64,000 nucleotides of DNA from the NCBI GenBank assembly GCA_038043445.1, contig JBBTBY010000028.1:1-64000 (forward strand), given 5' to 3'. The stretch is from Spirochaetota bacterium. GTDB lineage: Bacteria > Spirochaetota > Brachyspiria > Brachyspirales > JACRPF01. Under the pieces are notes generated by a model, which was not told the DNA's origin, did no database searches, and saw nothing but the letters and a program-made list of their open reading frames with translations. Position 1 is the stretch's first letter. Every line of letters starts with the position of its first letter. Below, piece by piece: positions 43,322-53,087 of the stretch. Made by a program: the position numbers and the translations under genes.

Positions 43322-44608
43322 ATGTCAGATCTGCAGCATGGGAATTACGACGCCATTGTCCTCGGCGGCGGTCCGGCGGGACTTTCCGCAGCGCTTCGCC
43401 TTGCCGAGCGCGGCATACGCACGATCGTCATCGAGCGGGGGAAGATAGGCGTAACACAGAAGACGTGGCTCACGTTCGACTATGCGCTCAACGAGCACGG
43501 TCTTGCCGATGCGGTGCGGCATCGCTTCGAGAAAGTGACGTTTTCAAGTTATCTCGGCAGCAGATATACCATGACATCGCCGTTCCTTTTTCCCATCGAC
43601 GAAGGGAAGGCGCTTATCATGCTCGCGGAAAAAGCGCGTTCGCACGGCGCGCGGATAGCGGAGCAGGAGGAGTTCGTCAATTACCGCGTCGATGAGCTCG
43701 GCGTTATCATCGTCACATCGAAACGGGAATACCGCGCCCGTATCGCCGTTGATTGTACGGGGCGAACATCGCCGCTGCCGCGGAGCACCGGATGCATGAA
43801 CGAATCCATCGATATGGGATGTCTTGCGTTCTTCCTTAAAAAAAGCTCGGGCTACGATGCCGCTGAATGCCTTCTCTACGATTCGTTCTTCCCCGGTTCG
43901 GATTATTTCTGGCTGGTACCGCTCGGCAAGGACATGCTCATGGCAGGCGTATTCTTCTTTTCTGCGCTTACACCGGCGAACATGGCGGAAAAAGAAGCCC
44001 TCCTCCAGAGATATATCCGCATAAAGAAGGTCACGGGTACCGTTCTCGAACGGCGTGCCGGCAATATCCCCCTCGGGGAGCAGCGCAGCATCGCATCGGA
44101 ACGCATGATATTCTTCGGCGACAGCGGGCATACGCCGCTGCCCTCATCGGGTTTTTCCTTCTCGCGCAGCCTTGAAGAATCGAAGATACTCGGGGAATTC
44201 TGTGCGCTGTATCTGGACGGCAAAAAAAAGATATCCGACTATACGACGATGACGCTTGCCGCGAAGATACCCGGCATTGAGCTCCATCTGGTGATATCCG
44301 ATATGCTCGCGAAATTCTCGGACGGCATGCTCAACAGGGCCATCGGGGCTATGAACAGGCTTGATGAGTCGTTCATCGTCGATTTTCTCTCCGGCCGCGA
44401 TATGAGCGTGGTGTTCTGCGCGAAGGCGCTCATCGCCATTTCCCAGACATTCAGCGTGAGCGAGCTCACCGCTCTCTCGCTCAAGCAGAAGTACCTGACG
44501 ATACTGCATCGATTATACCATCTCCTGCCGTCGATACCGCAGGCGAAGCTCGTAACACAACTCACCGATTTTGCACGCACGGTCATCCATTCGCTCAGGG
44601 ATGAGTAG
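43322..44608 (+). CDS. FAD-dependent oxidoreductase, geranylgeranyl reductase/lycopene cyclase-like
   Basis: 428 residues. The dinucleotide-binding 'AIVLGGGPAGLSAALRLAER' follows shortly after the start, the flavin-contact 'VDCTGRTSPLPR' lies near 165, and 'IFFGDSGHTPLPSSGFSFSR' near 265 is the second FAD segment. The pattern is that of lycopene cyclase/geranylgeranyl reductase-type flavoproteins that act on isoprenoids, but no carotenoid or isoprenoid gene is near. ATG 43322 is preferred to 43271, because the longer frame spans the promoter and lacks family similarity. Confidence 0.75.
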   Translation: MSDLQHGNYDAIVLGGGPAGLSAALRLAERGIRTIVIERGKIGVTQKTWLTFDYALNEHGLADAVRHRFEKVTFSSYLGSRYTMTSPFLFPIDEGKALIMLAEKARSHGARIAEQEEFVNYRVDELGVIIVTSKREYRARIAVDCTGRTSPLPRSTGCMNESIDMGCLAFFLKKSSGYDAAECLLYDSFFPGSDYFWLVPLGKDMLMAGVFFFSALTPANMAEKEALLQRYIRIKKVTGTVLERRAGNIPLGEQRSIASERMIFFGDSGHTPLPSSGFSFSRSLEESKILGEFCALYLDGKKKISDYTTMTLAAKIPGIELHLVISDMLAKFSDGMLNRAIGAMNRLDESFIVDFLSGRDMSVVFCAKALIAISQTFSVSELTALSLKQKYLTILHRLYHLLPSIPQAKLVTQLTDFARTVIHSLRDE

Positions 44609-44639
44609 CACGTCTGCCGTGTTGTCCAACCCGGAGCGT

Positions 44640-44667
44640 TTGACAAACCGGTCCTGTAGACTATAAT
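44640..44667 (+). promoter_or_regulatory. near-consensus sigma70 promoter, predicted leaderless
   Basis: TTGACA (44640-44645), 16-nt spacer, TATAAT (44662-44667), then exactly 6 nt (CGTATC) to ATG 44674. Both boxes match the consensus. There is no Shine-Dalgarno sequence. Confidence 0.75.
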
Positions 44668-44673
44668 CGTATC

Positions 44674-45336
44674 ATGTATATACGATCTCATATCGTCCTT
44701 GTGTTCGTCTTATGTGCGCTCATGCCTCTGTCGGCCCTCGAGAACTCGGCGCGCGTCGTGCGTGTCATCGGGACCGCCGAGGTGTTGCGGCTTAAGGCGG
44801 CAACATGGATGCTCTGCGATGTGAACATGCGGATACTCGAAGGCGAGCGTGTCCGCACCGGGCTGCGTTCCAATCTCGAGCTTGAGCTTTCCGACGGCAC
44901 GGTCATAAAGACCGGAGAAGCGACCGTCGTCGATCTTTCGGTGGTGAATCTCGAGACGAAAAGCCGCCTCGATCTGCTCACCGGGAAATTGCTCAGCAAA
45001 ATAACGAAGATAACCGGCGATCGATCGTTCGTGATAACGACACCGACGGCGCTCGCATCGGTGCGCGGGACGGAATTCGGCGTAAGCTTCGAGCCGGGGA
45101 CGAAAGAGAACAGGATAGTCGTGTTCGAGGGGGCCGTTGCCGTAAGCCCGTCGGGGGCGGCGAGCAATGAAATGCTCACGCTCAAACGCAATGAAACGGT
45201 CACGTTCAGCAAAGCGGCGATACCCGTGACGGCGGAGATATACAATCCGGTCAAGGATGCCGACGTGTGGGACCTTAAGAAATACACGAAAACACGGCTT
45301 GAGATGATCAATATCGACAGGAATAAAAAATGGTAA
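44674..45336 (+). CDS. exported FecR-domain protein
   Basis: 220 residues. A signal peptide ('IVLVFVLCALMPLSALE') is followed by a FecR-type beta-domain: 'LEGERVRTGLRSNLELELSD', 'LLTGKLLSKI', 'VITTPTALASVRGTEFGVSF'. Unlike classical FecR there is no cytoplasmic anti-sigma helix and no transmembrane anchor, and no ECF sigma gene is adjacent, so this is the stand-alone exported type. It overlaps the next gene by 7 nt and heads a three-gene operon with an NfeD protease. Confidence 0.85.
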   Translation: MYIRSHIVLVFVLCALMPLSALENSARVVRVIGTAEVLRLKAATWMLCDVNMRILEGERVRTGLRSNLELELSDGTVIKTGEATVVDLSVVNLETKSRLDLLTGKLLSKITKITGDRSFVITTPTALASVRGTEFGVSFEPGTKENRIVVFEGAVAVSPSGAASNEMLTLKRNETVTFSKAAIPVTAEIYNPVKDADVWDLKKYTKTRLEMINIDRNKKW

Positions 45337-46379
45337 GCGTGCGGTTCGCTTTCGTGATCGCTTCGGTGTTCGCCGTGTCGGCACTTGCCGCGGTGAGCGG
45401 CGCATCGACCGCCCCCGATCTCGGCTACCGCTATGTGTTCTCGAAACAGGCGGTGTTCGCCCGCATACCGAGATCGTATTCCAATGTAACGGTCACGATA
45501 ACGAAGGGCGGCTACCCCCTCATGAACCGTGATGTGCGCTTTTCCACAACTGACACACGCATCGTTCGTTTCAAGAACGGTGAGAGCGATGTCGTGAAGA
45601 CCGATGACCGCGGCACGGCGCGCGCGGCATTCACGCCGGTGTCGAGCGGCACGGTCACGATGCTCGTCGAAGTACTCTCGCCGCGGGGTTCTGAGATGAG
45701 CCAGCGGGGGAGCATATCCGTTACCGCATTCTCGATGCGGGAGCTTCTTCTCAGGCCCGCGCTCCTCTATCTTTTTGTCATCACCGCGACGGCATTCCTC
45801 ATAGCGTTCTTCCGCCGTACACGCAAAGGCGTCGAGCGTACGACCTATTCATTCGTCGGCATGTCGACGTTGTTCGGCCTTTCCATGACGGTGAAACGCA
45901 TACACCTCATACCGATACTTGCCGCCATCGAATGCGTCATCATGTTCCTGCTTTTCCTCCCGCAGACATCGCTCCTGGCCGGGATGTTCCTCGCGCTCAT
46001 GGCGCTCACCGCCTTCGTCATACCGCGCGACCGCGGCTACAGCTTCTTCTTCATGTTCGGTGCCCTCATCGGCATGACCTTTATTTTCCGTGACCCGACG
46101 CTCGGCGAGCTTTTCTCGTACATCCATGCCCCGGCATTCCTTTCCGCATGGTATTTCATGCCGATACTGTTCTTCATCGCCGTGATCTTCTTCAGCGGGA
46201 ATTTTTTCCCGTACCTGATACTGACGCTCTACGTGACGCTGTTCACGCCCGATCTCATCGCCATAGGAGTATCGCTCGCCATGATGTATCTGGCCGATAT
46301 CGCCTATGTCCTTAAGACGAAATACCGTTTCGATACCCGCATCTTCTATCGCATCAATTTTCTGAAATTCGAGGAGTAA
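45330..46379 (+). CDS. membrane protein with an exported Ig-like domain and C-terminal transmembrane bundle
   Basis: 349 residues. A signal peptide ('AFVIASVFAVSALAAV') leads to an Ig/Big-like domain (residues 35-130, 'VTVTITKGGYPLMNRDVRF', 'KTDDRGTARAAFTPVSSGTV'). A transmembrane helix at about 140-155 is followed by six or so more hydrophobic segments to the end. The architecture suggests a membrane scaffold with an external sensor domain. I do not recognise the family. Its overlap with the FecR gene and 1-nt gap to the NfeD gene imply one complex or pathway. Confidence 0.65.
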   Translation: MVSVRFAFVIASVFAVSALAAVSGASTAPDLGYRYVFSKQAVFARIPRSYSNVTVTITKGGYPLMNRDVRFSTTDTRIVRFKNGESDVVKTDDRGTARAAFTPVSSGTVTMLVEVLSPRGSEMSQRGSISVTAFSMRELLLRPALLYLFVITATAFLIAFFRRTRKGVERTTYSFVGMSTLFGLSMTVKRIHLIPILAAIECVIMFLLFLPQTSLLAGMFLALMALTAFVIPRDRGYSFFFMFGALIGMTFIFRDPTLGELFSYIHAPAFLSAWYFMPILFFIAVIFFSGNFFPYLILTLYVTLFTPDLIAIGVSLAMMYLADIAYVLKTKYRFDTRIFYRINFLKFEE

Positions 46380-46380
46380 T

Positions 46381-47676
46381 ATGCGCCGAATACTCTGCCT
46401 TCTGGCCCTCATGGTGCCGCTTTCCGCGGCGACGAACGTCTATCACATCGCAAAGCTCGAGTATCAGGTCATCGATAAATGGTATGCCCATTATATCGAG
46501 ACGCAGTACAAAAAAGCGAAGGATGCGGGGGCTTCTCTCATCGTGTTCGAACTTGACACCCCGGGCGGGTATGTCGTTGATGCGCTCAAGATAAAGGGCA
46601 TCATCATGGATTCGCCCGTCGATACCGCGGTGTTCGTGAACCGCAACGCGATCTCTGCAGGGGCGCTGATATCGCTTTCTGCGAAGTATATTTATCTCTC
46701 GCGCGGTGCGGTGATCGGTGCCGCCACGCCGGTGCTGCAGGCATCCAATTCGTTCATCAAAGCGTCCGAAAAGGAAGTGTCGGTGATGCGGGCGGAGATG
46801 CGAAGCGCTGCCGAACGGCACGGACGCAATCCGCGTATCGCTGAGGCCATGGTGGATGAGAGCATCGGGCTTACGAAGAAAGTCGACGGCATCGATATTG
46901 AAAAGGGGCGACTCCTGACACTCACCACCGACGAGGCGGTCCGTCTCGGCTTCGTGAACGGGAGCGTTTCATCGGTGCGCGATATCCTTACTGCCCTCGG
47001 CAAAGCGGATGTGCCTGTCATAAAAGGCGAACCGACCACGCGCGATCGTTTCATCGGCTTCCTTACGAGTCCCGTTGTACTCATGCTCCTCCTCGCCATC
47101 GGCATCATCGCGGCGTTCGTGGAGTTTAAGACGGCGGGTTTCGGCGTCGGCGGTAGCGTCGCCGTGCTTTCGTTCGCGACGTTCTTCATATCGCAATTCC
47201 TCCTCGGCGATTCGAACTGGATGGCCCCGGCGATTTTCTTCGTCGGCGTCGTTCTTATCGTCGTCGAGGTGTTCCTGGTCCCCGGTTTCGGCATTCCCGG
47301 TATTGTCGGCATCGTGCTCATGTTCGTCGGGATAGTCATTTCGTTCGGCATCAAACGTCTCGAATACGGCATTGTCGTACTGCTCGTTGCCATCGTCGCG
47401 GCGACGATAGTGAGCGTATTCATCGCAAAAAAGCTTCCGAAGTCACGGTTATTCAGCGCGCTATCGCTTACCGCTGACGAAAAAGGTGCCATTGCGAACG
47501 ATAATCTCGAAAGGCTCCTCGGGAAGACCGGCACGGTCATCGGGACGCTGCGACCGGCCGGACAGATCGAAATAGACGGCAATAGATATGACGCGGTCAG
47601 CCAGGGAAGCTTCATCGAATCCGGGACCACGGTCAAGGTGATAAAGGTCGAGGGTCATAGGGTAGTGGTTGCATAG
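46381..47676 (+). CDS. NfeD-like membrane serine protease (ClpP-class)
   Basis: 431 residues. After a signal peptide comes a ClpP/crotonase-fold protease domain: 'SLIVFELDTPGGYVVDALK', and 'NRNAISAGALISLSA' with the catalytic Ser92. A Lys near residue 131 is the candidate dyad partner. Then four or so transmembrane helices (about 228-345) and a C-terminal NfeD OB-fold ('LLGKTGTVIGTLRPAGQIEI', 'GTTVKVIKVEGHRVVV'). Such proteases cleave membrane proteins and work with SPFH/stomatin partners. No stomatin gene follows here; instead two envelope genes precede it. Confidence 0.9.
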   Translation: MRRILCLLALMVPLSAATNVYHIAKLEYQVIDKWYAHYIETQYKKAKDAGASLIVFELDTPGGYVVDALKIKGIIMDSPVDTAVFVNRNAISAGALISLSAKYIYLSRGAVIGAATPVLQASNSFIKASEKEVSVMRAEMRSAAERHGRNPRIAEAMVDESIGLTKKVDGIDIEKGRLLTLTTDEAVRLGFVNGSVSSVRDILTALGKADVPVIKGEPTTRDRFIGFLTSPVVLMLLLAIGIIAAFVEFKTAGFGVGGSVAVLSFATFFISQFLLGDSNWMAPAIFFVGVVLIVVEVFLVPGFGIPGIVGIVLMFVGIVISFGIKRLEYGIVVLLVAIVAATIVSVFIAKKLPKSRLFSALSLTADEKGAIANDNLERLLGKTGTVIGTLRPAGQIEIDGNRYDAVSQGSFIESGTTVKVIKVEGHRVVVA

Positions 47677-47700
47677 TATGCTATTTAAGGAATAAATATT

Positions 47701-49398
47701 GTGAATTTTACGGATGATATCTCGATCGTGCTTGCCGGCGAGGCGGGGCAGGGGATAGCGTCCATTGAGAAGATCGTCGTGTCGCTCGTAAAGAATGCGC
47801 ATATGCACATCTTCGCGACGAAGGAATATATGTCGCGCGTCCGCGGCGGCGTGAACTCGACAAGTATCCGTATTGCGTCAGAACGAGTCTCTGCGTATAC
47901 CCAGCGCATCGATATCCTTATCCCGCTGACCGGTGAGACGACGACGCATCTGGCAAAACGCATTTCCAAGCGAACCGTCATCATCGGTGAAAAGAACGAT
48001 CGGTATCCCGGGATCATCGATGTCCCGTTCAGCGATATTGCCCGAGAAGCCGGCAATTCATTATATGCGAACACCGTAGCGGCAGGCATGTGTGCAGGCC
48101 TGTTGTCGATCGATGAATCAATTCTCGAACGGACGATACGCGCGTCGTTCCATGGCAAGGATGAACATGTCGTATCCGCGAATGTGGCAGCGGGTGCCAA
48201 AGGATATGCAGCAGGCAGAGAATTATCGAAAACGATACGCATATCGATCAAGCCTGATAGTTCCGTTGCTGATGATATCATCCTGAGCGGCACCGATGCC
48301 ATTGCTGTCGGGGCCGTTGCCGGCGGATGCAATTTCGTTTCAGCATATCCTATGACGCCGTCATCGGGCGTGTTGACCGCGCTCGCGGGACTGTCGAAGA
48401 CGAATGACATCATCGTAGAACAGATAGAGGATGAGGTAGGTGCGCTGAACATGGTGCTCGGCGCATGGTATGCCGGTGCGCGCGCAATGACGACGACATC
48501 GGGCGGCGGATTCGCGCTCATGACGGAAGCGGTAAGCCTCGCGGGCATGATAGAAAGCCCGGCGGTGATCCTTGTCTCACAGCGCCCGGGTCCTGCCACC
48601 GGGCTTCCGACACGCACCGAACAGGGCGATCTTGATCTCGTGCTCCATGCCGGACACGGGGAATTCCCGCGCATTATTCTGGCACCGGGAGATACCGCCG
48701 AAGCGTACGAATTATCGAGAACGGCGTTCGATCTTGCGGACCGATATCAGGTGCCGGTGTTCATACTGTCCGATCAATATCTTGTAGACACGTACTACAA
48801 TATTCCCAAGCCCGATACTGCTCGGACGCCGTCGTCATGCGTGCTGCGAACTGATTCATCGTATCGCCGATTCGCTCTCACAAAAAGCGGGATTTCCCCG
48901 CGCGGGATACCCGGATATGGCGAGGGGATAGTGCGTGTTGATTCGGATGAACACGATGAGGACGGACGGATCACCGAAGACCTGGATGTCCGCAATGACA
49001 CGGTGCAGAAGCGTCTTTCAAAGTTCAAGGCCATGAAAAAAGACGAGCTTCCTGCCGTATTGATCGGTCCGAAAAAACACAGCACGCTCATCGTCGGATG
49101 GGGCTCCACGAAGGAGATGGTGCGCGAAGCACTCACGGGCATCGACGATGGAAAGACGGCGTATCTCCATTGCCCGCAGATATTCCCGTTCCCGGTGACA
49201 GCCAAACGTATCATCGATGCGGCGAAAAAGTTTGTCGTGATCGAAGGGAATGCCACCGGTCAGTTCGCATCGCTTATACATCGGGAGACCGGAAGACGTG
49301 CCGATGATGCGGTGTTGAAATATAACGGCCTGCCGTTCTCAGTAGAGGAAGTCATGGCATCGATACAGCGCGTGACGAAAAAACGGGGAAAACGATGA
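47701..49398 (+). CDS. korA: 2-oxoacid:acceptor oxidoreductase, fused gamma-alpha subunit
   Basis: 565 residues. Residues 1-180 are the gamma domain ('[19 protein letters not shown]', '[14 protein letters not shown]') and residues 195-565 the alpha (pyrimidine-binding) domain ('[19 protein letters not shown]', '[19 protein letters not shown]'). With KorB it oxidatively decarboxylates a 2-oxoacid to acyl-CoA and reduces ferredoxin. Specificity (2-oxoglutarate, pyruvate or branched chain) cannot be decided from sequence alone. GTG start with AAGGA upstream. 4-nt overlap with korB. Confidence 0.9.
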   Translation: MNFTDDISIVLAGEAGQGIASIEKIVVSLVKNAHMHIFATKEYMSRVRGGVNSTSIRIASERVSAYTQRIDILIPLTGETTTHLAKRISKRTVIIGEKNDRYPGIIDVPFSDIAREAGNSLYANTVAAGMCAGLLSIDESILERTIRASFHGKDEHVVSANVAAGAKGYAAGRELSKTIRISIKPDSSVADDIILSGTDAIAVGAVAGGCNFVSAYPMTPSSGVLTALAGLSKTNDIIVEQIEDEVGALNMVLGAWYAGARAMTTTSGGGFALMTEAVSLAGMIESPAVILVSQRPGPATGLPTRTEQGDLDLVLHAGHGEFPRIILAPGDTAEAYELSRTAFDLADRYQVPVFILSDQYLVDTYYNIPKPDTARTPSSCVLRTDSSYRRFALTKSGISPRGIPGYGEGIVRVDSDEHDEDGRITEDLDVRNDTVQKRLSKFKAMKKDELPAVLIGPKKHSTLIVGWGSTKEMVREALTGIDDGKTAYLHCPQIFPFPVTAKRIIDAAKKFVVIEGNATGQFASLIHRETGRRADDAVLKYNGLPFSVEEVMASIQRVTKKRGKR

Positions 49399-50249
49399 TG
49401 TCCTATAAAAAAGAGAACATCGATATCGCCTGGTGCCCCGGCTGCGGGAATTATCCCATACGCGATATGCTCGACAGCGCCCTCGGAGAATTATCGATCG
49501 ACCGGAAGAATTTCGTCATGGTGTCGGGCATCGGGCAGGCCGCGAAATCGCCCCAATATATGGACGTCCATTATTTCAACGGCCTTCACGGACGAGCGCT
49601 CCCGCCGGCTACCGCAATAAAAGCCGCGAACCCATCGCTTACGGTCGTCGTTGAGAGCGGCGACGGCGATATGTACGGCGAGGGCGGCAATCATTTTATT
49701 CACACGATACGCAGGAACCCGAATATCACCGTCATCGTTCATGACAATATGATATACGGGCTCACGAAGGGGCAGGCGTCCCCTACGACGATGAAGTCGA
49801 TGGTCACACCGGTGCAGGTCAACGGCGTGTTCAATGAGCCGTTCAATCCCCTTGCGGTGGCGATATCGCTTGACTGTTCGTTCGTAGCGCGTGCCAATGC
49901 CGGCGACAAGGAAGAGACGAAGGAGATGTTCAAACGCGCGATAGCACATCAGGGCTTCGCGCTTGTCGATGTATTTCAGGCGTGTGTTTCATTCAACAAA
50001 GTGAACACGTTCAAGTGGTACAAGGACAACACCTATTATCTCGAAGGTCATGACACGAGCGACCGCATCGCGGCGTTCAGGCGTTCCTTGGAAACGGAGC
50101 GGCTGCCGCTCGGGGTTTTCTATCAGCACGAAAAGCCGGTATTCGAAGCGGAATTATCATGTTATCGGACAGATAAGCGACCGCTGTTCCAGAGAACTGC
50201 CACCGCAGAGCGGATAGACGCGATACTCGACGGATATCGCGGCGGATGA
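49395..50249 (+). CDS. korB: 2-oxoacid:acceptor oxidoreductase, beta subunit
   Basis: 284 residues. The TPP- and Fe-S-binding subunit: '[20 protein letters not shown]' at the N-terminus and the TPP motif '[19 protein letters not shown]'. It is the catalytic partner of the fused KorA. No delta (ferredoxin) subunit follows, so a free ferredoxin is the expected acceptor. The stop is 6 nt from that of the convergent ilvB. Confidence 0.92.
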   Translation: MMSYKKENIDIAWCPGCGNYPIRDMLDSALGELSIDRKNFVMVSGIGQAAKSPQYMDVHYFNGLHGRALPPATAIKAANPSLTVVVESGDGDMYGEGGNHFIHTIRRNPNITVIVHDNMIYGLTKGQASPTTMKSMVTPVQVNGVFNEPFNPLAVAISLDCSFVARANAGDKEETKEMFKRAIAHQGFALVDVFQACVSFNKVNTFKWYKDNTYYLEGHDTSDRIAAFRRSLETERLPLGVFYQHEKPVFEAELSCYRTDKRPLFQRTATAERIDAILDGYRGG

Positions 50250-50255
50250 AATTCT

Positions 50256-51992
50256 CTACGCGAGGCCGTGCGTGAGCATTTGATTGATCGGCTGTCCCGC
50301 GGGGACCATCGGCATGACATTCTCTTCTTCCGAGACGTGTATGTCGAGCATGAACGGTCCGTTGTGCGAGAACGCTTTGTCTATCGCCGCTTTCACATCG
50401 CCCTTCTTCGTTACGCATTCACCCGGTATGCCGTACGCGTCCGCAAGCTTGATGAAATTCGGTATATAGACCGGGCATTTGTCCGACGGGTGATTGCAGT
50501 CCGGTGCGCACGACGCTTCCCTGCGGAGGCACGTTGCCGAGTACACTTTATCGAAGAACAATTCCTGCCACTGCCGGACCATGCCGAGATAATGATTGTT
50601 GAGTATTATTATCTTCACCGGCAGATCGTAATGCGCGACGGTGGCAAGCTCCTGAATGTTCATCTGTATGCTGCCGTCGCCGGTGACGACGATGGTCTTC
50701 TTCCCAGGATTGGCGAATTGCGCACCGATGGCCGCGGGGAGGCCGAATCCCATGGTGCCGAGACCGCCGGAGGTAAGGAAGCGCCGGGGTTCGCTGAATT
50801 GATAGAATTGCGCCGTCCACATCTGATGCTGGCCGACATCGGTGGCGACAAAAGCGTCCTTACCGAATACTGAAGAAAGCGTTTCTATGACGTACTGCGG
50901 CTTTATCTCGCTGCTGTCGCGGTCATAGCGGAGCGGGTTGTCGCGCTTCCACGCAAGCACCCTTGTCCGCCATTCGTCGATGCCGCAATGCGATACATCG
51001 GCGATGAGCTCCGTGAGGACATTCTTCGCATCGCCGATTATCGGGAGGTCGACGGCGACGCTTTTATCCACCGAGGTGGGATCGATATCGATATGGATTA
51101 TCTTCGAATGCGGGGCGAAGCTTTCGAGCTTACCGGTAACGCGGTCGTCGAAGCGTGCACCGATCGACATGATAAGATCGCTTTCTGTGAGCGCGTGATT
51201 CGCCGCATAGAGCCCGTGCATGCCCGGCATACCGAGAAAAAGCTCTTCCTGCATGGGATAGACGCCCATGGCAAGGAGCGTCGTCGTCACCGGGATGCCG
51301 GTCTTTTTGACGAACGCTCTCAGCTCATCCGAAGCACCTGAGGATATGATGCCTGCGCCGACGAGGAGCACCGGCCGCTTGGATTCCATTATCATCTTCG
51401 CGGCCTGTTTTATCTGACGGGGATGCCCTTTGTAGGTCGGCTTGTAGCTCCGGATATCCACGGTCTCAGGATATTCCATCGCATGGGAGGTTTTCACTAT
51501 GTTCGACGGCATATCAACGAGAACCGGTCCGGGTCTCCCGGTACGTGCGATATAGAACGCCTCTTTCAGAATGCGCGGAAGGTCCTCGATGGTCTTGACG
51601 AGGAAATTATGATTGGTTATCGATCTCGTTATCCCGATGATATCGGCTTCCTGGAACGCATCGTTGCCGATAAGGCTGGTCGGCACCTGACCGGTTATCG
51701 CGACCATGGGTACGGAATCCATATAGGCGGTAGCGAGACCAGTGACGAGATTGGTGGCGCCGGGACCGCTCGTGGCGAGGCACACGCCCACCTTGCCGCT
51801 CGATCGTGCATAGCCGTCGGCAGCATGCGCCGCAGCCTGCTCATGACGCGGTATGATGACGCGTACATCCTTCTGCTTCGCGAGCGCATCGAAAATGGGA
51901 ATGACCTGTCCTCCCTGATAGCCGAACAGATATTCCACGCCCTCGCGACGCAACGCCTCGATTATCATTTCAGAGCCAAGCATCTTCTTCAT
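50256..51992 (-). CDS. ilvB: acetolactate synthase large subunit with a four-cysteine insert
   Basis: 578 residues. A TPP-dependent enzyme joining two pyruvates (or pyruvate plus 2-oxobutyrate) in valine/leucine/isoleucine synthesis. The catalytic Glu lies in 'IIPRHEQAAAHAADGYAR', the FAD-region motif is 'ATSGPGATNLVTGLATAY', and the TPP motif is 'VTGDGSIQMNIQELATVAHY'. Between 'FFDKVYSA' and 'PNFIKLADAYG' there is an extra segment with Cys488, 495, 499 and 506 (C-X6-C-X3-C-X6-C). ATG 51992 has GAGG upstream and gives the family N-terminus. No ilvN regulatory subunit is adjacent. Confidence 0.92.
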   Translation of the reverse strand: MKKMLGSEMIIEALRREGVEYLFGYQGGQVIPIFDALAKQKDVRVIIPRHEQAAAHAADGYARSSGKVGVCLATSGPGATNLVTGLATAYMDSVPMVAITGQVPTSLIGNDAFQEADIIGITRSITNHNFLVKTIEDLPRILKEAFYIARTGRPGPVLVDMPSNIVKTSHAMEYPETVDIRSYKPTYKGHPRQIKQAAKMIMESKRPVLLVGAGIISSGASDELRAFVKKTGIPVTTTLLAMGVYPMQEELFLGMPGMHGLYAANHALTESDLIMSIGARFDDRVTGKLESFAPHSKIIHIDIDPTSVDKSVAVDLPIIGDAKNVLTELIADVSHCGIDEWRTRVLAWKRDNPLRYDRDSSEIKPQYVIETLSSVFGKDAFVATDVGQHQMWTAQFYQFSEPRRFLTSGGLGTMGFGLPAAIGAQFANPGKKTIVVTGDGSIQMNIQELATVAHYDLPVKIIILNNHYLGMVRQWQELFFDKVYSATCLRREASCAPDCNHPSDKCPVYIPNFIKLADAYGIPGECVTKKGDVKAAIDKAFSHNGPFMLDIHVSEEENVMPMVPAGQPINQMLTHGLA

Positions 51993-52038
51993 GCCGCGAC
52001 CTCGCTTGCATTTGCCGCGCTCAAAGCGCAGCGCAGAT

Positions 52039-52067
52039 ACTGTATAATAAAACGCGATAAACGTCAA
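52039..52067 (-). promoter_or_regulatory. sigma70-type promoter of ilvB
   Basis: Minus strand: TTGACG (52067-52062), 17-nt spacer, TACAGT (52044-52039). Leader of about 40 nt. No obvious attenuator. Confidence 0.5.
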
Positions 52068-52126
52068 ACGCAGTACGGACCGACGCGAATTCCCGCGAAG
52101 AGCGGCCCGATTCCGGCCGGAAACCA

Positions 52127-52155
52127 TTGACAGTACGGGTACTTGCGGCTATACT
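52127..52155 (+). promoter_or_regulatory. sigma70-type promoter of the CPBP-like gene with a very short leader
   Basis: TTGACA (52127-52132), 17-nt spacer, TATACT (52150-52155), 11 nt to ATG 52167. No ribosome binding site. Confidence 0.6.
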
Positions 52156-52166
52156 ATCCACCCATT

Positions 52167-53063
52167 ATGAGCATTCGTATATCACAAAGAACGGGCGGTA
52201 TCATATTCTGCTCGCTCGCATATGCTGCGGTCACCGCGGTGTGGTTCCTCTCGTATGCGGCGTCCCCCGGGACCTTCGTGTCGGCATATCCGAAGCCGTC
52301 CATGGCGTATTATTTCACGATGATCGCCGCTCTATTCGCGTTCGTGCTCTGTTATGTGAGGAAGGAAAGCCGTCCGCTTGCCGCCGTGTTCATTATTTTC
52401 GCGGCCGATTCCGCGACATCGCTCCTGCTTTCAGTCGTCGGTCCTGTCGTTTTCCCGAAACTCGCATCCGACCTTCCATCAAAATTGACCTTCGATGCGC
52501 TCCATTTTTCCGTTGAGATAGCCCTCTATTGTCTCGCCTTGCTGCCGATATTCCCCGTGCTCTCCGTGCGCTCATCGTCCCCGCGTGACGGTGTGGCCCG
52601 CGTACTTGCTTTTGCGCCGTTCGAGCGAACGAGCCGTGTCAGGCGCAGCATCATTACCGTGCTCTTCGTGCTTACCATGCTCATCCTCATCATGCTCATC
52701 GTCCGTACGTGGATGAAGCCGGTGACGGGCGAACCGCTCATGCGCATCTGGCCCTTCCTCATCATATTATCGATACTGGTGGCCGTGCTCAATGAGCTCC
52801 CGTTCCGATGGATAATGCCGCGGGCGATACGATCGGTGAGCGGGTCATGGCTCATCGGCATCCTCCTGCCGGCGCTGGCCTGGGCGCTTTATCACGCGTT
52901 CTTCGGCGAGGGCATGCCCCGCGGTGCGGCAGGTTTCATCATTTCGTTCGCCGGGGCGATATGGTTCCAGATATTGGTCGATGAATTCCGGACGCTTCGA
53001 TTTGCGGTCATCATGCATGCGCTCATCGAGCTCTACGCATTCGGTCAATTATATGCACGATAG
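52167..53063 (+). CDS. CPBP-like (Abi) intramembrane protein, possibly inactive
   Basis: 298 residues with eight or so hydrophobic segments. The C-terminal third resembles the CPBP intramembrane protease domain: 'LNELPFRWIMPRAI' (motif 1, where EExxxR is expected), 'WALYHAFFGEGMP' (motif 2 His) and 'FAVIMHALIELYAF' (motif 3 His). The first Glu of motif 1 is Asn, so activity is doubtful. The start at 52167 is preferred over 52143, since the -10 box overlaps the latter. It is followed after 24 nt by the GT4 gene. Confidence 0.6.
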   Translation: MSIRISQRTGGIIFCSLAYAAVTAVWFLSYAASPGTFVSAYPKPSMAYYFTMIAALFAFVLCYVRKESRPLAAVFIIFAADSATSLLLSVVGPVVFPKLASDLPSKLTFDALHFSVEIALYCLALLPIFPVLSVRSSSPRDGVARVLAFAPFERTSRVRRSIITVLFVLTMLILIMLIVRTWMKPVTGEPLMRIWPFLIILSILVAVLNELPFRWIMPRAIRSVSGSWLIGILLPALAWALYHAFFGEGMPRGAAGFIISFAGAIWFQILVDEFRTLRFAVIMHALIELYAFGQLYAR

Positions 53064-53087
53064 GCCGCTCTATAATAAGGAGATCTC

